This document shows positions 27,375 through 36,470 of a stretch of 64,000 nt of DNA, piece after piece (within the stretch, counting starts at the first letter, position 1; each line of letters begins with the position of its first letter). The DNA lies in contig NZ_SRYR01000001.1 of assembly GCF_004794105.1 (NCBI RefSeq), forward strand, positions 62,001-126,000, written 5' to 3'. A program made the position numbers and the translations under genes. The DNA is from Clostridium sartagoforme. Lineage in GTDB: Bacteria > Bacillota > Clostridia > Clostridiales > Clostridiaceae. Below the pieces are notes generated by a model. It saw nothing but the letters and a program-made list of their open reading frames with translations, ran no database searches and was not told the origin of the DNA.

Positions 27375-27576
27375 ATAAAGTGATTCTTATCTTCAGGTGG
27401 AGTTTTCTTAAAAAGTAGAGAACCAAAATCTTCTATTTTGTGTGAATCACTTTCACAGAGTACAGGAATGCCCAGTGCTCCATCTGAAGGTTAGAAGAAC
27501 TAATCCAGGCGCATAGCAGTGCTTAGCTCCCACTTATAGAAGGTGGGAGTGTTAGCAATGGTAGCGATCGGATAAA
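27375..27576 (+). repeat. Dispersed structured element, copy C (best preserved)
   Basis: 202-bp copy, the best paired of the family. Stem 1: AAGTGATTC (27378-27386) with GAATCACTT (27444-27452). Stem 2: CTTCAGGTGGAG (27391-27402) with CTCCATCTGAAG (27478-27489). These interleave as 1-2-1'-2'. GTGAA/TTCAC within 27442-27456 is an alternative hairpin competing with stem 1. The 3' hairpin is CTCCCACTT (27527-27535) with AGGTGGGAG (27541-27549). It ends TAGCAATGGTAGCGATCGG then ATAAA, 20 bases before spoVAC. Confidence 0.8.
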
Positions 27577-27596
27577 TATTTGAAAGGAGAATTAAT

Positions 27597-28067
27597 ATGG
27601 TAAAGAAAAAAAGACCTACAGAACAGCAAATACAAGAAAAATTTCAAACTATTGCAGAACAAACTAATCCAAAGCCTAAAATAGCTAGAAATTGTTCAAG
27701 AGCCTTTTTAGTTGGAGGAGCTATTTGTACACTAGGTCAAATCTTTCAAGAGTTACTTATAAAATATGGTTTTCCAGAAGATGATATAAAAATGATCCTT
27801 CCGATAATAATGGTATTTTTAGGGGCATTATTAACTGGAGTTGGAATATATGACAAGATAGCAACATTTGCTGGAGCAGGGACTGTAGTGCCTATAACAG
27901 GATTCTCTAATGCAATAGTTGCTCCAGCTATAGAATTTAAACAAGAGGGGTTTGTTTTTGGTGTAGCAGCAAAGATGTTTACAATCGCAGGACCGGTCTT
28001 AGTTTATGGAATAGGTAGCTCAGTGATAGTAGGAGTTATTTATTATATTATTCAACTGTTTACATAA
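27597..28067 (+). CDS. spoVAC: Stage V sporulation protein AC
   Basis: 156 residues with several membrane helices (about 35-55, 65-90, 120-152) and family motifs such as FLVGGAICTLGQ and LTGVGIYDKIATFAGAGT. SpoVAC is part of the inner-membrane channel that moves Ca-dipicolinate into the forespore and out during germination. ATG 27597 has AAAGGAGAATT upstream. It is the first of spoVAC-spoVAD-spoVAE; spacing to spoVAD is 17 bases. Confidence 0.95.
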   Translation: MVKKKRPTEQQIQEKFQTIAEQTNPKPKIARNCSRAFLVGGAICTLGQIFQELLIKYGFPEDDIKMILPIIMVFLGALLTGVGIYDKIATFAGAGTVVPITGFSNAIVAPAIEFKQEGFVFGVAAKMFTIAGPVLVYGIGSSVIVGVIYYIIQLFT

Positions 28068-28084
28068 GAAAGGTGAAATTTATT

Positions 28085-29122
28085 ATGGAAAATACTAATA
28101 CAAAAAAGCTTGGTAAGCAAACAGTAAAACTAAATAATCCTCCCAAGATAGTTGCTACTTATTCAATAGTTGGTCCAAAAGAAGGGGAAGGACCTTTAGG
28201 TAAATATTTTGATGAGGTATTAAATGATGATTTATATGGTAAAGAGAGTTTTGAAAAAGCCGAAAGTGAAATGATATATACAGCAATTACTGCAGCAATT
28301 AATAGGGCGGATTTAACAGAAGAGGAGGTAGATTATCTATTTGCAGGAGATTTATTAAATCAATTAACATCTTCTTCATTTGCAGCAAGAAAGCTTAATA
28401 TACCATTCTTTGGATTATATGGGGCATGTTCTACTATGTCAGAATCTCTAAGCGTTGCTTCTATGATGATGGATGGTGGCTTTGCAGATTATGTTGTTGC
28501 AGCAACATCTTCACATTTTAGTTCAGCAGAAAGACAATTTAGATTTCCTTTAGAGTATGGAGCTCAAAGGAGTCCTTTAGCTCAATGGACAGTAACGGGT
28601 GCAGGAGCAATGCTTCTAGCTAAAGAAGGAGATTTTCCAGAAGTAACTTATATTACAACTGGTGTAGTTAAAGATTATGGAATTAAGGATCCTAATAATA
28701 TGGGAGCTGCGATGGCTCCAGCAGCAGTGGATACAATTTCAAGGCATTTTAAAGATACAGGAAGAGAACCTAAATTTTATGATGCAATAGTCACTGGAGA
28801 TTTAGGTAAGGTAGGTAAGGAAATTATAAGCAAGCTACTATTAGAATATGGATATGACATTAGAGAGAACTATTTTGATTGTGGAGATATGATATATGAC
28901 GATACAGTACAAAATACTGATTCGGGTGGTAGTGGATGTGGATGCTCTGCAGTAGTTTCCTGTGGATATTTTTATAAAAAAATGATTAGAAAAGAGATAA
29001 AAAACATGCTATTAGTATCAACAGGTGCATTAATGAGTACTACATCATCTCTGCAAGGTGAAAGTATTCCAGGAATAGCTCATGCCGTTGCTATAGAGTT
29101 TAATAACATAGAAGGGAGATAA
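28085..29122 (+). CDS. spoVAD: Stage V sporulation protein AD
   Basis: 345 residues, thiolase-like fold, lacking a working thiolase site as in the family but binding dipicolinic acid. Conserved parts are YSIVGPKEGEGPLG, AGDLLNQLTSS, FGLYGACSTMSESL and GGSGCGCSAVV. It provides the DPA-recognition part of the SpoVA channel complex. I start at ATG 28085, spaced correctly from AAAGGTG at about 28068-28074; the GTG at 28073 overlaps that site. spoVAE starts 4 bases after its stop. Confidence 0.95.
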   Translation: MENTNTKKLGKQTVKLNNPPKIVATYSIVGPKEGEGPLGKYFDEVLNDDLYGKESFEKAESEMIYTAITAAINRADLTEEEVDYLFAGDLLNQLTSSSFAARKLNIPFFGLYGACSTMSESLSVASMMMDGGFADYVVAATSSHFSSAERQFRFPLEYGAQRSPLAQWTVTGAGAMLLAKEGDFPEVTYITTGVVKDYGIKDPNNMGAAMAPAAVDTISRHFKDTGREPKFYDAIVTGDLGKVGKEIISKLLLEYGYDIRENYFDCGDMIYDDTVQNTDSGGSGCGCSAVVSCGYFYKKMIRKEIKNMLLVSTGALMSTTSSLQGESIPGIAHAVAIEFNNIEGR

Positions 29123-29126
29123 TGCT

Positions 29127-29483
29127 ATGACTTATGTAAGTGCATTTATTGTAGGTGGTATTATATGTGTTATAGGTCAAATATTGATGGACACAACTAA
29201 ATTAACTCCTGCTAGGATATTGGTAATATTTGTAACTAGCGGAGTTATACTTGGTGCTTTTGGAATATATGATAAATTGGTGGATATTGGAGGAGCAGGT
29301 GCTACTATTCCCTTACCTGGCTTTGGTAATTCTCTAGCTAAAGGAGCTATAAAAGCTGTTAAAGAACAAGGGCTTTTAGGAGCATTTACAGGTGGGATAA
29401 CAGGTACAGCAGCAGGTATAACAGCGGCAATTTTCTTTGGATATCTTATGGCACTAATATTTAATCCAAAGACAAAAAGCTAA
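29127..29483 (+). CDS. spoVAE: Stage V sporulation protein AE (AEb-type)
   Basis: 118 residues, strongly hydrophobic, with motifs AFIVGGIICVIGQIL and GAGATIPLPGFGNSLAKGA that resemble SpoVAC, as is typical for the paralogous SpoVAE. It completes the minimal clostridial SpoVA set (AC-AD-AE). An intrinsic terminator lies 58 bases behind it. Confidence 0.94.
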   Translation: MTYVSAFIVGGIICVIGQILMDTTKLTPARILVIFVTSGVILGAFGIYDKLVDIGGAGATIPLPGFGNSLAKGAIKAVKEQGLLGAFTGGITGTAAGITAAIFFGYLMALIFNPKTKS

Positions 29484-29540
29484 GATATAAGATGTAAATT
29501 AATTATTGAATTATAGATAAATTAAAAAAATCTTTTAAAA

Positions 29541-29580
29541 AACAATCTAACAACTTATACTATAGGTGTTAGGTTGTTTT
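29541..29580 (+). terminator. Terminator after spoVAE
   Basis: AACAATCTAACA (29541-29552) with TGTTAGGTTGTT (29567-29578), one G-U pair, 14-nt loop, then TTATTC. Confidence 0.75.
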
Positions 29581-29659
29581 ATTCTATATCGAAATATAGT
29601 AATAGATAGTTTATTGTTATATTATAGATATTCTATGGTGATTAGAAAGGAGGAGGGTC

Positions 29660-32155
29660 ATGAGAGCTTATTATAAAAATACATGGATTAATGTAGTAAA
29701 AGATTTGGGAAGTGATGTACATAAGGGGCTAGATGAAGCTGAATGCAATGTAAGAAGAGAAGAAGAAGGAAATAAGCTTTCACTTCCATATAAAAAGGCT
29801 TTATTAAATTTATTATTAGAAATATTAAAACAAAGGTATTTATATGTATTTATAATAGTTATAGGATTTTTCTTATATTATAACCTTTATCCTATGGCAA
29901 TAATTACGGCAAGCTTAATTTTATTTATTTTAATTATGAAAATATATCATGATGTCTTTAAAGAAAAGGAGATAGAAATTCTTCAAAACTTAAACACTAC
30001 TCAAGTATTAGTACTTAGAGATGGTATAGAAAAGTTAGTTGAAGCAGAATCTCTTGTAAAAGGTGATATAGTATATTTTAGAAAAAACTCTATAATAGCT
30101 GCAGATATTAGAATTATAGATTCAGAAGATATTAAAGTAGATGAAAGAGGAGTAACAGGGGATAATTTTATTAAGGAAAAGTATTCTGTTAAGATGGAAG
30201 ATGATGTTAACAGCATAGGTGAAATTAATAATATGCTTTTTAGAGGATCGATAATAAAAAGTGGACAAGGTAAAGGTGTAGTAGTTGAAGTAGGTAATAA
30301 TACTCAATTAGGTAAATTAGTAAAAATAATAAATAATACAACTGAAAAAAAGGACTTAATTATAAAAAAGCTTCAAAACAAAGTACTAAATATAGCCTTG
30401 TGTCTTATATTAGTTCATGTTAACTTAATGCTAGTTTTTCCAGGTAAGTTTACTGATAAGGTAGTGCTTCTTGCTCAGGGAATATTTGCAATAACTACTA
30501 TATTGATACCATTCATAATGATTTATTATGGGAAGTTTATAAGAAAAAAGATATATGAAGAAGATAAGATTACAATAAATAATTTTTCAGTTTTAGAGCT
30601 ATCTAAGAACATTAAGATTTTATTCTTAGAAAAGATAGGTAACTTAAGTAAGGATGAGTTATATGTAAACAAGCTATATAGTAACGATCAAATATATAGT
30701 TTTAATAAAATTGATTCAGGAGATATTAATTTAAGAAGACTTATAGATATTTCAGTTATTTGTAATAATGCAAAGTCTAACAATGATAATAATTGGATTA
30801 AAGGAAATATGTATGAAGTTGCTTATGCAAGGTATGGAATGGAGCACTCTATTCATAAAGGAAGTATGGATGTTTCAAATAGAAGAAAATTTGAGCTGCA
30901 TAGGTCTTCAAGTAAGGATATAATAACTACAGTAAATAAGACTAAAAGGGGATATAGAGCTAACTCCAGAGGAGATTTGGAAAGCCTTTTAAGCAGTTGT
31001 ACTCATATACTTATTAATGGGATCGAAAGAGAATTAACATCTGAAGATATAATCAAAATAAAACTTGCTGATTTAAATTTCTCTAAAGAAGGGCTACTTA
31101 CTGAAGGATTTGCTTATAGGAGTTTTAATTATGAACCTTCATCTTATGAAAATATAGAAAGTAATTTAGTCTTTGTAGGAATAATTGCTTTAGAAAATCC
31201 ATTATTTGATGATGCTAGAGAAGATATAAAGAATATTTTAGATGATGGTATCTTACCAGTTATTTTTACTGAAGATAATAAGTTGCAAGCAGAGGTTTTT
31301 GGAAGAAGAATTGGTCTGATTTCAAATGAAGATCAAGTTACATCAGGAGTTGAACTAGAAGCATTAAGTGATGAAGAATTAATCAGTGTAGTTTCTAAGG
31401 CTAGAATATATTGCAGAATAAGTCCAGAGATGAAAAATAAGATAGTTTCTTTATACAATAGTGATGGTTATAATTTTGTAGCTGAAGGTAAAACCCTTGG
31501 AGATTTGTCATTAGTGAGTTTAGCTAAAGTTGGAATAGCAAAAGAAAGCTTTTCTATGTTACTTAAAAAGATTGCTGATATTCATACGGAAGAAAGTAGT
31601 ATAAAAGCATTCTTCAATTTAAGAAAGAGATATAATGAAGTTGAAGAAGGGATAAAAAGAGGAATTACTTTTTATACTTTAATAGTATTATCAGAAATTT
31701 TTATGCTTAATTTTCAGTATTTTTTCACATCAGGAAATTTAGAAATGGAATACTATATAGCATTAATAAATTTAATTATAGTAACTCCGGTAATATTAAT
31801 TAATGCTCTTTATGGTAGGGGCGAAGAGAGTAATAAGAAGCTAATTTTAAGAGCGTTGTTATTTATTATAATTCCATCCTTTGCAATATACTTCTTAAAG
31901 GAAAGTTACAGTTTAATAGTCTTATTTTTATTAGGGGGTATGAGTATACTAGATATTATCATCAATTGTAGAGTATTCTCTAAAGGTAATTTTAAAGGAC
32001 TTAAGTTATTATTAGTTACAATGTTAGGATATGCTTTATCTATAGTGGCAGTTTTATTTATATATAAGATATCCTTTACTCCTATTACTTTAATAATATC
32101 AGCTTGGCTATTATTTATTTTCTTATTAGGAGGTTTAATTATTAGAAAGTGGTAA
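29660..32155 (+). CDS. P-type ATPase-like membrane protein lacking catalytic motifs (pseudoenzyme)
   Basis: 831 residues with the overall layout of a P-type cation ATPase: N-terminal cytoplasmic segment, two helices (about 52-95), an actuator-like domain, two helices (about 240-295), a large cytoplasmic part and six C-terminal helices (about 670-830). Every catalytic motif is altered. TGES is TGDN (166-169). The phosphorylation loop DKTGTLT reads LEKIGNLSK with Glu324 instead of the Asp. The hinge TGDN reads FTEDN (536-540). GDGxND reads AEGKTLGD (608-615), although the following KVGIAKE is recognisable. The frame is undamaged, so the protein is probably made and has a non-pumping role. GGAGG precedes ATG 29660. 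It lies between spoVAE and comEC; a spore link is speculation. Confidence 0.85.
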   Translation: MRAYYKNTWINVVKDLGSDVHKGLDEAECNVRREEEGNKLSLPYKKALLNLLLEILKQRYLYVFIIVIGFFLYYNLYPMAIITASLILFILIMKIYHDVFKEKEIEILQNLNTTQVLVLRDGIEKLVEAESLVKGDIVYFRKNSIIAADIRIIDSEDIKVDERGVTGDNFIKEKYSVKMEDDVNSIGEINNMLFRGSIIKSGQGKGVVVEVGNNTQLGKLVKIINNTTEKKDLIIKKLQNKVLNIALCLILVHVNLMLVFPGKFTDKVVLLAQGIFAITTILIPFIMIYYGKFIRKKIYEEDKITINNFSVLELSKNIKILFLEKIGNLSKDELYVNKLYSNDQIYSFNKIDSGDINLRRLIDISVICNNAKSNNDNNWIKGNMYEVAYARYGMEHSIHKGSMDVSNRRKFELHRSSSKDIITTVNKTKRGYRANSRGDLESLLSSCTHILINGIERELTSEDIIKIKLADLNFSKEGLLTEGFAYRSFNYEPSSYENIESNLVFVGIIALENPLFDDAREDIKNILDDGILPVIFTEDNKLQAEVFGRRIGLISNEDQVTSGVELEALSDEELISVVSKARIYCRISPEMKNKIVSLYNSDGYNFVAEGKTLGDLSLVSLAKVGIAKESFSMLLKKIADIHTEESSIKAFFNLRKRYNEVEEGIKRGITFYTLIVLSEIFMLNFQYFFTSGNLEMEYYIALINLIIVTPVILINALYGRGEESNKKLILRALLFIIIPSFAIYFLKESYSLIVLFLLGGMSILDIIINCRVFSKGNFKGLKLLLVTMLGYALSIVAVLFIYKISFTPITLIISAWLLFIFLLGGLIIRKW

Positions 32156-32177
32156 GACTTTAAATGAGGTGAGCCAT

Positions 32178-33875
32178 TTGTATAATAAGAACAAGGAAAA
32201 TATTCTGCTTCATATATTTGTTGCTTTTATTCTATCATCAATTTCTTATTTATTAATATATAAAAATAAATGGCTAGCAATTATTATTGTTAGCTGTTTT
32301 TTTGCTTACTATATATTTATGTCAATAACTGAAAAAAGATATTTTTATTTACTGTTATCCTTATTCTTTATTATACCTATAATAAATAATTCTATATATT
32401 ATAATATAAAATTTGAAAATAAAGAGGTAGTGAGGATATTAAAGACATATGGCTATGGCGGCCTAGGAGAGATAGAAGGTAGAAAGGTATATCTATCTGG
32501 GGATATAGGGGATGTAAGTATTGGAAGCAAAATAGAGGCAACAGGGGAGTTTATATACGATGCTAATATTGAAAAGGGTACTGTTGGAGATTACAACTTA
32601 AAAAGTATGGAAACAATGCCTTTAGATTTAAAAGGAAGATTATTTAAAGTTAGAGAAGATATATTTAATAAAATTAAAGAAAAAATAGGGGGAAGAAGGG
32701 CAGCGTTAGTAACGTCTATAGCTTTTGGATATGATGAATTTTTAGATAAAGAAGATGAGGATGTAATGAAGAATTTAGGTGTATTACATGCTATATCTGT
32801 ATCTGGATTACATATGGCCCTTGTATATTCATTACTAAAAAAGTTATTAGGAGAAAAGACAGCTATTTTAGTTTCAATATTTTATGTGCTTTTTACTGGA
32901 GCTGCAGCATCAACAGTTAGATCCTATATAATGCTACTTATATTAAGCCTTGCACCTAGACTTAAGAGGAATTATAATCCAATTGCCTCCTTGTCTTTAG
33001 CAGGAATAATATTAATTATATATAAGCCCTATAGCATATTTGAAATAGGTTTTCAGTTAAGTTTTCTAGCAACATTAGGAATAATAATATTTAATAAGGA
33101 TTTAAATAAGAAGTTATATAAACTACCTAAAGTATTAAGGGAAGGAACTGCAATTTCCCTTGCCGCTCAAGTTTTCACTATACCATTTATGATATTGTAT
33201 TTTAGAGAGTTCTCTATAGGGTTTTTATTAGGAAATTTAATATTAATTCCATTAATTAACCTAATAGTTATATTGGGGAATGTTATTGTTTTATTTTATA
33301 ATCTACCTATAGTATTTAATTATTTAAGTTTTCTTCTCTATTATTCAACTTTAGGGATAGATTATTTATCAGATAAGTTACTAGTATTTTTACCTAAGTC
33401 TTTTTATCTAAATGATTTAATGGCAGTTGCATATATAATTCTTATGATATCAGCTTATTTTTATAATAAGGGTTATAAAAGAGCAATTTATTTCAATTTA
33501 ATATTCCTAGTCTATCTTGTAGTTAATATCTATAGTCCTATACCTAAAATAGAATATTATAAGGAAGGTGTAGTAACTATAAGTTATAAAGGAGAAAAAG
33601 AGATATTTCTTCTGAAAAAGGGAATCAATATTGAAAAATATAAAAAGATTTCTTTGTCTAACAATATAAACAAAGACTTTAATGTAATTAACTTAAAAGG
33701 TAGAGGGAAAATTTATAGAGATAAAAATAATTTGATATTAAATTATAATAATAAAGAATATTTAATTAATTTATCCAAAGGGAAAATTGCATCTAATTAT
33801 GATATAATAGATTGCAAATATAGTAGCTATAGTAAAATAATTTTATTTAATAATGATGTTTTAGTTTTTAATTAG
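32178..33875 (+). CDS. ComEC/Rec2-like DNA-uptake membrane protein without metallo-beta-lactamase domain
   Basis: About 565 residues. Early helices, an OB-like segment (about 85-140, GLGEIEGRKVYLSGDIG), then the Competence domain with the hallmark GVLHAISVSGLHMALVYSL and many helices to about residue 440. ComEC forms the DNA translocation channel in natural transformation. The C-terminal metallo-beta-lactamase domain of full-size ComEC (700-800 residues) is absent: no HxHxDH motif occurs, and only about 90 beta-rich residues follow the last helix. The likely start is TTG 32178, 6 bases past GAGGTG; GTG 32169 lies inside that site. It begins 22 bases after the P-type ATPase-like gene and is followed by holA. 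Confidence 0.82.
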   Translation: MYNKNKENILLHIFVAFILSSISYLLIYKNKWLAIIIVSCFFAYYIFMSITEKRYFYLLLSLFFIIPIINNSIYYNIKFENKEVVRILKTYGYGGLGEIEGRKVYLSGDIGDVSIGSKIEATGEFIYDANIEKGTVGDYNLKSMETMPLDLKGRLFKVREDIFNKIKEKIGGRRAALVTSIAFGYDEFLDKEDEDVMKNLGVLHAISVSGLHMALVYSLLKKLLGEKTAILVSIFYVLFTGAAASTVRSYIMLLILSLAPRLKRNYNPIASLSLAGIILIIYKPYSIFEIGFQLSFLATLGIIIFNKDLNKKLYKLPKVLREGTAISLAAQVFTIPFMILYFREFSIGFLLGNLILIPLINLIVILGNVIVLFYNLPIVFNYLSFLLYYSTLGIDYLSDKLLVFLPKSFYLNDLMAVAYIILMISAYFYNKGYKRAIYFNLIFLVYLVVNIYSPIPKIEYYKEGVVTISYKGEKEIFLLKKGINIEKYKKISLSNNINKDFNVINLKGRGKIYRDKNNLILNYNNKEYLINLSKGKIASNYDIIDCKYSSYSKIILFNNDVLVFN

Positions 33876-33890
33876 GAAAGGTAGATTAAA

Positions 33891-34922
33891 TTGATAGATT
33901 TTGACGTTTTAGAAGGTGAAATAAAAAAAGGAAAAATAGAAAATTCTTATATATTTTGTGGGTTAGATGAAGAATTAATTAAAGAAGGAGTAAATTTAAT
34001 AGTAGATAAATCTATAGATAAAAGTCTTTTAGATTTAAACTATATAAGGCTTGATGGATTAACTACTACTTTTGAAGATATTATGAATGCATGTGAAACT
34101 ATGCCTTTTATGGGAGAAAAGAAAGTTGTAGTTGTGTATAGAAGTAATTTTTTTAAGGATAAATGCGATGCTTCTTTAACTAAATTATATAATGAAGTTT
34201 TAAAGTATTTAAAGGATCTACCTCCATATACAGTACTGGTAATGTATTATTTATTTAATGATAAAAGAGATACACCTAAAAAAAGTAGTAAGATAAGATC
34301 TTTAGAAAAGCTAACTAAGGTAGTTTATTTTGATAAGTTAAAGAAGGATAGATACTATAAAAAGGTTGAAGAGATATTTAAAGAAAAAGGAAAAGAAATT
34401 GGAAAAGTTGAACTGAGATACTTTGCAGAAAAGGTTCAGCATAACTTCGATATAATAAAAAGAGAAATAGATAAGTTAATATCTTATGCGGATGGTAGAC
34501 AAATTACTAGAGCCGATATAGATAAGCTTATTTTAAATTCTAGTGAAGATGATATATTTGATTTAATAGATTTTATTTCTCAAAGGAAAGTAGAAAAAAC
34601 TTTGGAATTACTTAATGAATTACTTTCTACAAGTGACCAACATATGCTTATAATATCCAATATTGCAAATAATTTTAAAAGATTATATGAAATTAAGATA
34701 CTTGTTCAAAATGGAGAAAATATTAATAGTATATCAGGAAAATTTAAGTTACCTACCTTTGTTTGTGAGAAATTAATAAATCAATGTAATAAATTTACTG
34801 TAAAGCAATTACAGGAATTAATGAAGATTTGTTTAGATACAGAAAATAAATTAAAGACATCTGGTGTTGATAAAAATATGGAAATGGAATTAATGGTTTT
34901 TAAAATTTTCATGTTAAAATAG
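33891..34922 (+). CDS. holA: DNA polymerase III subunit delta
   Basis: 343 residues, standard HolA length. Recognisable parts are YIFCGLDEELI near the N-terminus, CETMPFMGEKKVVVVY (about 66-81), an internal LRYFAEKVQHNFDIIKREIDK and a C-terminal helical collar domain. Delta opens the beta sliding clamp within the clamp-loader complex. It starts with TTG 33891 after GGAAAGGT. The order comEC-holA-rpsT is conserved across Firmicutes. It converges on rpsT with a shared terminator. Confidence 0.94.
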   Translation: MIDFDVLEGEIKKGKIENSYIFCGLDEELIKEGVNLIVDKSIDKSLLDLNYIRLDGLTTTFEDIMNACETMPFMGEKKVVVVYRSNFFKDKCDASLTKLYNEVLKYLKDLPPYTVLVMYYLFNDKRDTPKKSSKIRSLEKLTKVVYFDKLKKDRYYKKVEEIFKEKGKEIGKVELRYFAEKVQHNFDIIKREIDKLISYADGRQITRADIDKLILNSSEDDIFDLIDFISQRKVEKTLELLNELLSTSDQHMLIISNIANNFKRLYEIKILVQNGENINSISGKFKLPTFVCEKLINQCNKFTVKQLQELMKICLDTENKLKTSGVDKNMEMELMVFKIFMLK

Positions 34923-34933
34923 ATAAAATAATA

Positions 34934-34957
34934 GCCGACCTTAGGGTCGGCTTCTTA
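34934..34957. terminator. Bidirectional terminator between holA and rpsT
   Basis: GCCGACC (34934-34940) with GGTCGGC (34945-34951), TTAG loop, T-rich on the plus-strand side (TTCTTATTT) and A-rich (T-rich in the minus transcript) on the other. Confidence 0.88.
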
Positions 34958-34962
34958 TTTGA

Positions 34963-35226
34963 TTACGCCATAGCGTTTAACTTTGCAGCTAATCTTGATT
35001 TCTTTCTAGCTACCATGTTCTTGTGACATACTCCTTTTTGAGCAGCCATGTCTAAAGCTTTAACTGCTTTAGGGAAAAGAACGTTAGCTTCTTCTACGTT
35101 TTTTGCAGCAACAGCTACTTCAAACTTCTTTACAGCAGTCTTTAAAGCTGATTTAACCATTCTGTTTTGAGCAGTTTTAGCTTCAGTAACCTTTATTCTC
35201 TTTTTCGCTGATTTAATGTTTGCCAT
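34963..35226 (-). CDS. rpsT: 30S ribosomal protein S20
   Basis: 87 residues on the minus strand, beginning [20 protein letters not shown], a clear bS20. The protein is highly basic and binds 16S rRNA. AGGGGGTG lies upstream of the ATG on the minus strand. It is monocistronic, with its own promoter at 35313-35341 and shares a terminator with holA. Confidence 0.98.
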   Translation of the reverse strand: MANIKSAKKRIKVTEAKTAQNRMVKSALKTAVKKFEVAVAAKNVEEANVLFPKAVKALDMAAQKGVCHKNMVARKKSRLAAKLNAMA

Positions 35227-35312
35227 TTCAAATTCACCCCCTTAATAATTTTATAGGGCCTCTTTTGCAGCTTTGGGGAAATCTGCGTTCGAGTTCGTTT
35301 TTAACATACTAG

Positions 35313-35341
35313 ATTATATCATTGAAACTTTATAAGTTCAA
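35313..35341 (-). promoter_or_regulatory. rpsT promoter (minus strand)
   Basis: On the minus strand TTGAAC (35341-35336), 17-bp spacer, TATAAT (35318-35313), which leaves a leader of about 80 nt before the S20 start. Confidence 0.8.
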
Positions 35342-35401
35342 GTATTAAATTGAAACATTAAGGAAAAATAAAAGGGATAATAGTTTTTCATGGAGGTAAA
35401 T

Positions 35402-36376
35402 ATGAATAATGTATGGACTGATTTAGCAATTGAAGCACGCGATATGTATACTAAGGAAAATAAAAGAGAACTTGATGGGGTTATAGTAGATGAGGAATTT
35501 GAAGATGATATTAAAATTACTACTGTAACCATTGAAAGTGATGAAGCAGGGGAAGAACTTGGTAAGCCTAAAGGGAATTATATTACAATAGATTTCCCAG
35601 AAATTACACATTATGATGGGGAAACTATGGATAAGGTTTCAAAGGTTGTGGATAATGTTTTAGTAAGACTTATAGATGCACCAGAAGAAAAGACTGCATT
35701 AGTAGTTGGACTTGGTAATTGGAATGTTACTCCAGATGCTTTAGGCCCAAGAGTTACTGAAAAAATTATGGTTACAAGACATTTAAAACAAGTTATGCCT
35801 GATGCTATAGATGATTCTGTTAGACCAGTATGCTGCATTTCACCAGGAGTCCTTGGTATTACGGGAATAGAGACTGGAGAAGTTATAAAGGGCTTAGTGG
35901 AGAGAGTAAAACCTGATTTTGTAATATGCATAGATGCCTTAGGGTCAAGGAAGCTAGAGAGGGTAAATAGAACTATTCAAATTAGTGATAGTGGAATATC
36001 ACCTGGAGCTGGAGTTGGAAATCATAGGATGAAGATTAATGAGGAATCTTTAGGTGTTAAAGTTATTGCAATAGGAGTACCTACAGTAGTTCATGCAGCA
36101 ACAATAGCTAATGATACAATAGATTTAGTAATAGATGAATTATCAAGGCAAGCTAAGAGTGGCACTGAATTTTATAAGATGTTAAGTTCTATGGATAGAA
36201 TGGAGAAAAACAATTTAATTAGGGAAATATTAAATCCTTCTTTTGGTGATTTAATGGTAACTCCAAAAGAAGTAGATACTGTAGTTGAATCTTTATCTAA
36301 AGTAATAGCTAATGGTATTAATATGGCAATACAACCTAACCTTGATATGGAGGATATAAATAAATTTATGAATTAA
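35402..36376 (+). CDS. gpr: Spore germination protease GPR
   Basis: 324 residues, usual length for GPR. The zymogen is made in the forespore, matures by removing an N-terminal propeptide, and degrades small acid-soluble proteins when the spore germinates. Family segments include NVWTDLAIEARDMY at the start, ALVVGLGNWNVTPDALGP, CCISPGVLGITGIETGEV and CIDALGSRKLERVNRTIQISD, containing the aspartates of its unusual aspartic-protease site. ATG 35402 has TGGAGGT in front; the ATG at 35390 overlaps that site and is rejected. It is next to spoIIP as in other spore formers. Confidence 0.95.
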   Translation: MNNVWTDLAIEARDMYTKENKRELDGVIVDEEFEDDIKITTVTIESDEAGEELGKPKGNYITIDFPEITHYDGETMDKVSKVVDNVLVRLIDAPEEKTALVVGLGNWNVTPDALGPRVTEKIMVTRHLKQVMPDAIDDSVRPVCCISPGVLGITGIETGEVIKGLVERVKPDFVICIDALGSRKLERVNRTIQISDSGISPGAGVGNHRMKINEESLGVKVIAIGVPTVVHAATIANDTIDLVIDELSRQAKSGTEFYKMLSSMDRMEKNNLIREILNPSFGDLMVTPKEVDTVVESLSKVIANGINMAIQPNLDMEDINKFMN

Positions 36377-36470
36377 AATAATCATACTTAAAATTAATAT
36401 ATTTATTTTATAAATTTATTAATAATTATGTAACTCTCTTAATATAAATAATAGAGGAAGGGGGAGTTGC

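Noticed and set aside
29660..32155. Functional cation pump annotation for the P-type ATPase-like gene
   Set aside because: The phosphorylated Asp and the other catalytic motifs are replaced, so pumping by the usual cycle is not possible.
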